Part shown: positions 58,072 through 64,000 of the stretch, in pieces
Position numbering within the stretch: the first letter of the stretch is position 1
How the letters are laid out: each line of letters begins with the position of its first letter
Source of the DNA: Winogradskya consettensis
Lineage (GTDB): Bacteria; Actinomycetota; Actinomycetes; Mycobacteriales; Micromonosporaceae
DNA length: 64,000 bases
Direction of reading: 5' to 3'
NCBI RefSeq assembly: GCF_018332715.1
Contig: NZ_BOQP01000041.1
Coordinates: forward strand, 1-64,000
Notes under the pieces: model-generated
Seen by the model: only the letters and a program-made list of their open reading frames with translations
What the model was told of the DNA's origin: nothing
The model's database searches: none
Program-made: the position numbers and the translations under genes

Positions 58072-60717
58072 CTAGGTAGGACGGCGGCGTTCGACCGGCA
58101 GCCGGGATCGGGTGAGCAGGCCCGCACCGAGCATCGCCACGAGCGGAACGACCAGGATCAGGACCACATGCAGCCACGGTACGGCCAGCGGGTACGGCGT
58201 CGGCGCCGGCCACACCTGCTCGTGGCTGAGGTTCGTGGCGGCCAGTACCGCGAAGGCGGACCCGATTCCGGCCGCGATGCCGAGCACCGACCCGAGCCCC
58301 GCGATGACGCCGGACTGGCTGAGCGACAGCAGCCGCCGCACGACCGGCGCCGCGCCGACCGCGGCGAGCGTGGCGAGATCCGCCCGCCCGTCCGCGGCGG
58401 CCAGCCCGGTCGCCGTCGCCGCCGCGCCCAGCGTGATGAGCGCCGACGCCGCCGCGAGCATGTAGAGGAACGGTGCGTTGTCGTTCTCCGGGCCGGTCTC
58501 CACGAAGGCGTGCTGGGTGCCTGCCCCGGCGAGTGCGGCGTTGAGCCGATCGGTCACCGTGGTCGCCGGAACGCCCGTGGTGGCGGCGACGACACCTCCC
58601 GCGGTCACCTTGAAACCGGCGCGGTGGGCTATTACGGGGGAGAGGACGCTTCCTGCGTACGGTCCGGCCTGCAGCAGGTAGCCCGGAACCGGGACCGACT
58701 TCCCCAGCTCCGATGTCGGCGTGCTGATCACGACCTTGACCATGCCGTTGTCGATGAGGAACGGGTCGGTGACGACGGCACCACCGCGGGCCAGCGTGGC
58801 GGCGGCCCGGTCCAGGTCGGCGCCGGACGCCCCGGTCATCGCCGCCACCACGTCCCGGCCGCCGACCACCGACGGGAACACCGCGTAGCCGGAACCCTGG
58901 GTGATGTGTTCCCTGACGCAGCGCGGATCGGCGAAGAGCGCATCCCGCTCCGCGCGGGTGACCGGTGGATTGCGCTCGCCGGGGCATTGCTGTTCGAGCG
59001 TACGCACGGGGATGAGCTGGCAGCCCGTCGACGTGGGATCGTCCGGGCAGACGGTCACCGGGATCTCCGTCAGGTGCGCGTCCGGGAGCGCCGCGGCGAC
59101 GGCGTCGCGTGCCTGGGTGGCAGTGCCCGGTGCGTAGGTGGCCGCGACGTAGCCGATCGGCAGCGCCGGGGTGTGGTTCTGCTCCCGCTGGTCGGCGGCG
59201 CTCGCCAGGTAGACGCCGATCGCGACGGTGCCGGCGACCGCGGCCATCACGGCGGAGACCGCGGGCGCCGAGGCGGCACGGTTGCGTGCCGTGTCCCGCA
59301 GCGCGATCCGGGGCGCGGGCGGCAGGAAGCCGCCCAGCTTGGCGAGCACGCCGACCAGCGCCGGCGTGCACAGCACCAGTCCGATCTGGACGACGGCGAG
59401 GCCGGCGGCGATCACCGTGACGTGCGCGGTCGAGGCGCCCGCGGCGGCGGCAGCGGCACCGAGGCCGGCCAGCACCAGACCGGCGACCGGCCAGCGGCGT
59501 TTCGCCCGGACCACGCCGCGGCGGCCGGCCAGCGCCGTCACCACATCAGTGCGGGCGGCGGTGACCGCCGGCACAGCAGCGGCCAGCAGCCCGGTGACCA
59601 CGGCGAGCACCGCGATCCCGGCGAGCACCGGCGGATCGAACCGGTACCCCCCGGCCCGCTCGCCGACCAGCATCTGTTCCGCGAGCGGGCGGGCCACGAC
59701 CGCCAGCACCACGGCGAGCGCGAGCCCGGGGACCGCCCCGGCCAGGCCGAGCAGGACGCCGTCCGCGAGCACGATCCTGCGCAGGTGCGCCCGGGTGCCA
59801 CCGTTCGCCGCGATCAGCGCCAGCGACCGTTGCCTTCGCCGGGCACCGACGGCGAACGCGGGGCCGGCCAGCAGCACGATCTCCAGCACGGCGAGCCCGA
59901 CGACCACCGGCACGAGCGACAGCCGTCCGGGCAGCTCGGGATCGGTGTCTCCGAGGTCCGGGGGATTCAGCAGCACGGCCCGGGATTTGACGATGATGCC
60001 GGACCGGTTGAGGTCGAGCACCTCGTCCCACCCGATCGGCGCCGGGGTGTCTGCCAGCCACGCCGACGGCGTTCCGCTCCCGGGGGTTTCGCCCCCGAGG
60101 GCGAACACCAGGACCTCGCCCAGGTCCGCGGGGAACTCCACGGTGCCGACAGAGGTCCAGGTGCGCCGGCCGTCCGGGGTCTGGATCGTGTCCCCGAACC
60201 GCGCCCGGGCGGCCTTCGACATCGCCACCTCACCCGGTGCCGCGGGAGCCCGGCCACCGATGAGTTCGACCCGGCCGTGGTGGATCGGATCGCCCAGATC
60301 CATCTCGTACGCGTCGGCCGGCGCGAGGCCGCCGGTCGCCGTCCGGAACTCCCGCTCCTCGGAGGCGAAGGGGACGACGCGGCTCCCGCTGGGCAGCCGG
60401 GCCAGCATGCCGGCCTCGGTCAGGCCGTCCGACCCCCGGTGCTCGCCGATGTCCTGCGGCCGCCAGTCCTCGCCGGTCGCGTCCTGCGTGACCGGGCCGT
60501 CCAGCAACGGCTGGAGGAGCGCGTCGGCACTGCCCAGCTCGCGGGTGACCTGCTCCGTCGGCGTGAGCGTGAACATGTCGTACGAGGCGGCGGCGTAGCC
60601 GAGCGCACACACCGGCAGCGCGATCATGGCCACCACCAGGGCGGATCGCCCCTTGGCCCGGCTCATCTCGCGGCGGGCGATCCGCAGTGCTGTCACCCAC
60701 GACCCGATGAACGTCAT
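58072..60717 (-). CDS. ABC transporter permease, FtsX/MacB-like
   Basis: 881 residues. One N-terminal transmembrane helix (ALVVAMIALPVCALGYAAAS), a large extracytoplasmic domain, then transmembrane helices in two FtsX-type groups (RLSLVPVVVGLAVLEIVLLA to LAVVLAVVARPLAEQM; LVLAGLGAAAAAAGASTAHV; final block FLYMLAAASALITLGAAATA to WLHVVLILVVPLVAMLGAGL). Such double-FtsX permeases export lipids or peptides, or transmit forces. Last gene of a padR-ATPase-permease operon; its ATG overlaps the ATPase stop. Confidence 0.92.
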   Translation of the reverse strand: MTFIGSWVTALRIARREMSRAKGRSALVVAMIALPVCALGYAAASYDMFTLTPTEQVTRELGSADALLQPLLDGPVTQDATGEDWRPQDIGEHRGSDGLTEAGMLARLPSGSRVVPFASEEREFRTATGGLAPADAYEMDLGDPIHHGRVELIGGRAPAAPGEVAMSKAARARFGDTIQTPDGRRTWTSVGTVEFPADLGEVLVFALGGETPGSGTPSAWLADTPAPIGWDEVLDLNRSGIIVKSRAVLLNPPDLGDTDPELPGRLSLVPVVVGLAVLEIVLLAGPAFAVGARRRQRSLALIAANGGTRAHLRRIVLADGVLLGLAGAVPGLALAVVLAVVARPLAEQMLVGERAGGYRFDPPVLAGIAVLAVVTGLLAAAVPAVTAARTDVVTALAGRRGVVRAKRRWPVAGLVLAGLGAAAAAAGASTAHVTVIAAGLAVVQIGLVLCTPALVGVLAKLGGFLPPAPRIALRDTARNRAASAPAVSAVMAAVAGTVAIGVYLASAADQREQNHTPALPIGYVAATYAPGTATQARDAVAAALPDAHLTEIPVTVCPDDPTSTGCQLIPVRTLEQQCPGERNPPVTRAERDALFADPRCVREHITQGSGYAVFPSVVGGRDVVAAMTGASGADLDRAAATLARGGAVVTDPFLIDNGMVKVVISTPTSELGKSVPVPGYLLQAGPYAGSVLSPVIAHRAGFKVTAGGVVAATTGVPATTVTDRLNAALAGAGTQHAFVETGPENDNAPFLYMLAAASALITLGAAATATGLAAADGRADLATLAAVGAAPVVRRLLSLSQSGVIAGLGSVLGIAAGIGSAFAVLAATNLSHEQVWPAPTPYPLAVPWLHVVLILVVPLVAMLGAGLLTRSRLPVERRRPT

Positions 60718-61436
60718 GAGGTGTGCTCCAGCAGGTCCTCGGCGGTGCCGAGCGGCCCGGACGAGTCGATGACCACGCCGTCGCGCAGGAAGATCACCCG
60801 GTCCGCCCAGCCTGCGTGGCGGGCCTCGTGCGTGACCAGCAGACCGGCCGCGCCCGCGTCGACCCGGTCGCGCAGCACCCGCAGCACCGCCTCGCCGGTC
60901 TGCGAGTCCAGCGCCCCGGTCGGCTCGTCCGCCAGCACCAGCCGCCGATCGCCGACCAGCGCGCGGGCGATGGCGACCCGCTGCTGCTGCCCGCCGGACA
61001 TCTCGTCGGGGAAGCGCCGGGCCAGCTCCGCCAGCCCGACCTCACCCAGCGAGGCGATCGCGGCGCGCCGGGCCGCCCGCACGCCGACGCCGTCCAGCTC
61101 CAGGGGCAGCGCCACGTTCTCGGCCGCGGTCAGGCTGGGCAGCAGGTTGAAGTCCTGGAACACGTACCCGACGGTCCGGCGGCGGACAGCGGCGAGCCGG
61201 CGGTGCGACAGGTCGCTCAGCGCGGTGCCCTCGACGAGCACCTCGCCGTCGGACGGGCTGTCCAGGCCGCCGGCCAGATTGAGCAGGGTGGACTTCCCGG
61301 AACCGGACGGACCCATGATCGCCACCAGTTCCCCGGGCCGCACGCGCAACGTGACCCCGCGCAGCGCGTGCACGGCGGCCTCGCCGGTGCCGTGGGTGCG
61401 GTGGACGTCGCGGAGCTCGAGGACGTCGGGGCTCAC
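60714..61436 (-). CDS. ABC transporter ATP-binding protein
   Basis: 240 residues of the MacB/LolD type. Walker A IMGPSGSGKSTLLNLAGG, Q-loop YVFQDFNLLPSLT, signature MSGGQQQRVAIARAL, Walker B RLVLADEPTGALD, H-loop LLVTHEARHAGWADR. Powers the permease that follows with a 4-bp overlap. Begins within the last codons of the padR gene, so the three are translationally coupled. Confidence 0.96.
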   Translation of the reverse strand: MSPDVLELRDVHRTHGTGEAAVHALRGVTLRVRPGELVAIMGPSGSGKSTLLNLAGGLDSPSDGEVLVEGTALSDLSHRRLAAVRRRTVGYVFQDFNLLPSLTAAENVALPLELDGVGVRAARRAAIASLGEVGLAELARRFPDEMSGGQQQRVAIARALVGDRRLVLADEPTGALDSQTGEAVLRVLRDRVDAGAAGLLVTHEARHAGWADRVIFLRDGVVIDSSGPLGTAEDLLEHTS

Positions 61437-62014
61437 GACTTCGCCTCTTCCCGGTCAGCGGCGGGGGCGGGCTGTGCTGCGGGCGCGGGGGCGGGGCGGT
61501 CCCGGAGGATCGTGGCCTCGCAGTGGTCCAGCCAGCGGATCTCCGCCTCGCACTGGAAGATCATCGCGTCCAGCACCAGGAGCCAGGACAGATCGCCCTG
61601 CGCGCGCTTGTCACTGCGTACCTTGAGCCGGGTGTATTCCTGCAACGCCCGCATGCCGGAGGTCCGCTGACTCTGCACCACCGCCGCGACATCCACCCCG
61701 GGAGTGGTCATCGCGAGCGCCAGCTTGATCGCCAGCTCGTCGCGCGGCCGGTCGGTGCGCTCGAGCGGCGTGGCGAACCAGGAGGCCAGCTCGGTGCGCC
61801 CGGGCCCGGTCAGCTCGTACGGACGCTGCCCGCCCTCGCTCGCCGGCAGCGCGACCACGAACCCGTCCCGTTCGAGGCGCGACAACGTGGTGTAGACCTG
61901 CCCGATGTTCAGCGACCAGGTCCCGCCGACGCTCTCCTCGAACGCGACGCGCAACTGGTAGCCGTACATCGGCCCCCGCTCGAGCAGAGCCAGCAAGCCG
62001 TGACGAATACTCAT
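61433..62014 (-). CDS. PadR-family transcriptional regulator
   Basis: 193 residues. MSIRHGLLALLERGPMYGYQLRVAFE begins the winged helix, LNIGQVYTTLSRLERDGFV the recognition helix and wing region, followed by a C-terminal four-helix dimerisation part of the Vir-like type and an Ala/Pro tail. ATG 62014 lies at the family start. First gene of the ABC operon and likely autoregulator through the GAGTATGC repeats just upstream. Confidence 0.94.
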   Translation of the reverse strand: MSIRHGLLALLERGPMYGYQLRVAFEESVGGTWSLNIGQVYTTLSRLERDGFVVALPASEGGQRPYELTGPGRTELASWFATPLERTDRPRDELAIKLALAMTTPGVDVAAVVQSQRTSGMRALQEYTRLKVRSDKRAQGDLSWLLVLDAMIFQCEAEIRWLDHCEATILRDRPAPAPAAQPAPAADREEAKS

Positions 62015-62021
62015 GCCTACG

Positions 62022-62042
62022 GAGTATGCATACCGAGTATGC
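62022..62042. promoter_or_regulatory. PadR operator candidate
   Basis: GAGTATGC occurs at 62022-62029 and 62035-62042, and GTATGCATAC (62024-62033) is a perfect palindrome. The block ends 8 bases upstream of the padR start codon on the minus strand and covers its likely promoter; PadR sites commonly contain ATGT/ACAT-like dyads. Confidence 0.7.
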
Positions 62043-62057
62043 TCAGGGCAAGTTGCG

Positions 62058-62599
62058 TCAGCGGGCCCAGATCGTGACGTCGCTGGTAGTCGCGATGACG
62101 AGGAAGGCACCGGAGGGGGAGAAGCCCGTGGCCCGGAGCTCGGAGACCGTGTTGTGGTGGATGTGCCACCATCCCTGCTGCTCAGCGGCCGTGTACGGAC
62201 TTGCCCGGTACGACAGCAGCACGCGCTCGGACGGCCAGTCGGGCGCGACGATGTCCACGCTCCAGCCGTCCGGTGCGGTGGTGTGCAGGCCCCCGCCGTA
62301 CAACCCGGCGATCCGCACCGCCCGGCCGGCGAGCAACCCCGGACCGGGGCAGGTCAGCTCCTCGTCGTCCGGATAGAGCGACGCCGGGTCCTCGTCACGC
62401 GCGAGAAGCTCGCCGTCCGCCGGGTCGAAGAGGCCGTGGCCGTTGTGGCTCACCGCCATCAGCAGTTCGCGCCCGGAGGCCGGGTCCGGCGCGAAGCCGA
62501 CCCCGACCAGGCCACCCACCGCCGCACACGCGACCTGGTGCCACGGCGGTGGTGCCGGCACGACCGCCGCGTCGAGGAAGCGGCGGCGTACCGCGTCGG

Positions 62600-62603
<4 letters not shown>
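62058..62603 (-). CDS. Hypothetical protein downstream of glgE
   Basis: 181 residues, not recognised. WHQVACAAVGGLVGVGFAPD, LLMAVSHNGHGLFDPADGEL, AGLYGGGLHTTAPDGWSVDI and HHNTVSELRATGFSPSGAFL, then VIATTSDVTIWAR suggest a small beta-rich, propeller-like protein. The ATG overlaps the glgE stop (ATGA), so it is translationally coupled to glycogen or alpha-glucan metabolism. No signal peptide. Confidence 0.75.

Positions 62604-64000
<1,397 letters not shown>

Overview
The window reads as chromosomal DNA of a high-GC actinomycete. Codon third positions are strongly G/C, many starts are GTG, and the families present (DUF222-HNH, WYL, GlxA, HelD, F420-type reductase, CebR-type operator, secreted cellulase and galactanase) fit a soil actinobacterium. 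Micromonosporaceae, Actinoplanes-like, is my best guess; this is inference from gene content, not a search. No tRNA, rRNA, CRISPR array, replication origin or prophage was seen.

Layout. 1-7.2 kb: an aldo/keto reductase cut by the window edge, a DUF222-HNH endonuclease protein, a gap/sugar-kinase pair, and about 0.9 kb of gene-free GC-rich short tandem repeats before a GlxA-type regulator. 7.2-12.7 kb: a 1417-residue SF1 helicase with a C-terminal nuclease-like domain, then a broken lipase-like gene. 12.8-17.6 kb: a LacI regulator divergent from a secreted GH53 galactanase, then DoxX/reductase and glyoxalase/esterase units flanking a set of palindromic operators. 17.7-25 kb: a frameshifted enoyl-CoA hydratase, MerR and MarR regulators, an S9 peptidase, an anchored AbfB protein, a secreted nuclease and a pentapeptide protein, bracketed by two copies of a roughly 180-bp palindromic interspersed repeat. 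25.2-31.4 kb: GH43 with ricin-type CBM, a HelD-like ATPase, an SDR, and a WGR/beta-propeller protein. 31.4-35.9 kb: an accessory-looking stretch with an internally deleted IS5-type transposase and several unrecognised small genes. 36-45.8 kb: hemerythrin, NUDIX, PRC-barrel, a two-domain esterase fusion, an AlkZ-like protein, EthD/MerR, CorA, a second aldo/keto reductase, a twin-HTH protein and an HPF1-like protein. 45.9-54.8 kb: a giant secreted S53 peptidase with kelch repeats, its divergent TrmB/LuxR regulator and small metabolic genes. 55-64 kb: a CebR-box cellulase, WYL and VOC genes, a PadR-ABC operon, and the 3' part of glgE.

How the parts connect. Several loci are plausibly concerned with plant polysaccharide: GH53 (beta-1,4-galactan), GH43 with CBM13 (side-chain or beta-1,3-galactan), AbfB (arabinofuranose binding), GH5-CBM2 (cellulose) and a feruloyl-esterase-like fusion. 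Two separated genes, the WGR/propeller protein and the AlkZ-like glycosylase, share an almost identical promoter block (AAACTGTCGTACCCC, N5, -10 hexamer) that resembles actinobacterial LexA-independent DNA-damage promoters.

Four genes carry what looks like a single missing base (near 12031, 18347, 29005 and 49850). Either the assembly has residual indels or these are young pseudogenes. The lipase-like gene also lacks its catalytic His, so at least that one may be truly dead.
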